Assembly: GCF_001183965.1 (NCBI RefSeq)
Contig: NZ_LFZV01000001.1
Coordinates: 2,287,048 to 2,351,047, forward strand
Origin: Bacillus sp. FJAT-27916
Lineage (GTDB): Bacteria > Bacillota > Bacilli > Bacillales > Pradoshiaceae
Reading direction: 5' to 3'
Length of the DNA stretch: 64,000 nucleotides
The notes below the pieces were generated by a model that was not told the origin of the DNA, did not search any database, and was given only the letters and a program-made list of their open reading frames with translations. Position 1 is the first letter of the stretch. Each line of letters begins with the position of its first letter. The translations under genes and the position numbers were made by a program. This document shows, in pieces, positions 63,593 through 64,000 of the stretch.

Positions 63593-64000
63593 TCATTCAA
63601 AGCTATGTGAATGATAGACCTCACCAATAATCCCTTCTAATTGATGAACGCCTTGATCCGTATTTGTCATGATGATTAACCCGCTTCCCAATCGAGGATA
63701 CGCCACTAACATGCATTGAAATCCCACTCCCCAGCCTAATGATGAAACTTCCTCCCCATCAAGAAAAACCCCTAATCCTGTCCATTCCTTACAGCCTTGT
63801 GGGGTTATCATTTCGTTTACTTGATTCGCTGAAATGCCCACTTTACTTTCCTTCTTTAGAGCGCTCATTACATCTATGACTAACAGCGCTAAATCTGAAG
63901 AAGTTGTCCATAATCCAGCCGCTGCAGGATAAGGGTATATGGGGTATTTGCGATCGACTAAACTCCCATCTTTCGTATGTCCACAAGCGATATTTTCTCC
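63593..64000 (-). CDS. Beta-lactamase-family serine hydrolase, 3' part only
   Basis: Open to the window edge; 135 residues of the C-terminus seen, starting GENIACGHTKDGSL. PAAAGLWTTSSDLALLVIDV and LGWGVGFQCMLVAYPRLGSGLIIMTNTDQG match the end of class C beta-lactamase-like hydrolases. The third active-site motif (usually H-x-G) is not obvious in the visible part. The start and S-x-x-K lie outside the window. Confidence 0.82.
   Translation of the reverse strand, partial: GENIACGHTKDGSLVDRKYPIYPYPAAAGLWTTSSDLALLVIDVMSALKKESKVGISANQVNEMITPQGCKEWTGLGVFLDGEEVSSLGWGVGFQCMLVAYPRLGSGLIIMTNTDQGVHQLEGIIGEVYHSHSFE

Noticed and set aside
1..64000. A CRISPR array
   Set aside because: The repeats at 24-41 kb are too long, too diverged and separated by whole genes; there are no regular short spacers and no cas genes.

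Overview
The window looks like a chromosome segment of a low-GC, endospore-forming Bacillaceae. Evidence: a tRNA cluster in the order Lys-Leu-Gly-Leu-Arg-Pro-Ala known from Bacillus rrn-tRNA operons, a CwlJ-type spore cortex hydrolase, BrfA, XpaC/TelA, YndM-type and PspC proteins, AGGAGG ribosome binding sites and a T-box leader. I cannot name the species.

Layout. (1) 1-603: six complete tRNA genes on the minus strand, then only the 3' end of a tRNA-Lys, suggesting that an element integrated there or that the operon was broken. (2) 0.9-7 kb: accessory DNA with a winged-helix protein, a decayed DGQHR-type protein, a cytosine methyltransferase fused to a PD-(D/E)XK nuclease and interrupted by one stop codon, and a complete IS3-family element. 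(3) 7.6-13.1 kb: a roughly 640-bp direct repeat flanks an insertion that carries an S8 protease, a SAR2788-type secreted toxin and a probable immunity gene, bordered by a short inverted-repeat element and an IS66 remnant. (4) 13.1-23.3 kb: a phosphotransferase, remnants of an MFS pump and of a second toxin with its possible immunity gene, an XRE-AbrB regulator with an ABC-2 transporter, a Bcr/CflA pump, a protein with a lone DnaA N-terminal domain, small genes of unknown role and an MtnE-like aminotransferase.

(5) 23.6-41.8 kb: about 23 short genes, nearly all on the minus strand and mostly one gene per unit. They include a 2H phosphoesterase, sigma/anti-sigma pair, DinB, two SDRs, a signal peptidase, lipoproteins, kinases, methyltransferases, GNAT and SMI1/KNR4, plus many small membrane proteins. 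About 15 of the intergenic gaps carry one diverged repeat family: a terminator-like hairpin often bounded by RYYYAAC and GTTRRRY heptamers, followed by a conserved tail. The organisation resembles an integron cassette array, but no integrase is visible. This is the most interesting structure in the window.

(6) 41.9-64 kb: mostly core-like genes. These include a structured RNA, brfA with a terminator inside its coding region, a nucleoside hydrolase/acyl-CoA dehydrogenase operon, a peptidase E-GNAT fusion, a T-box controlled MFS exporter, a second ECF sigma/anti-sigma pair, a broken hisS copy, cwlJ, an IS110 remnant with a long 5' non-coding region, and the telA-xpaC pair. Several genes carry single-base frameshifts or single stops. 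These may be true decay or sequencing errors at homopolymers, and raw reads would decide.
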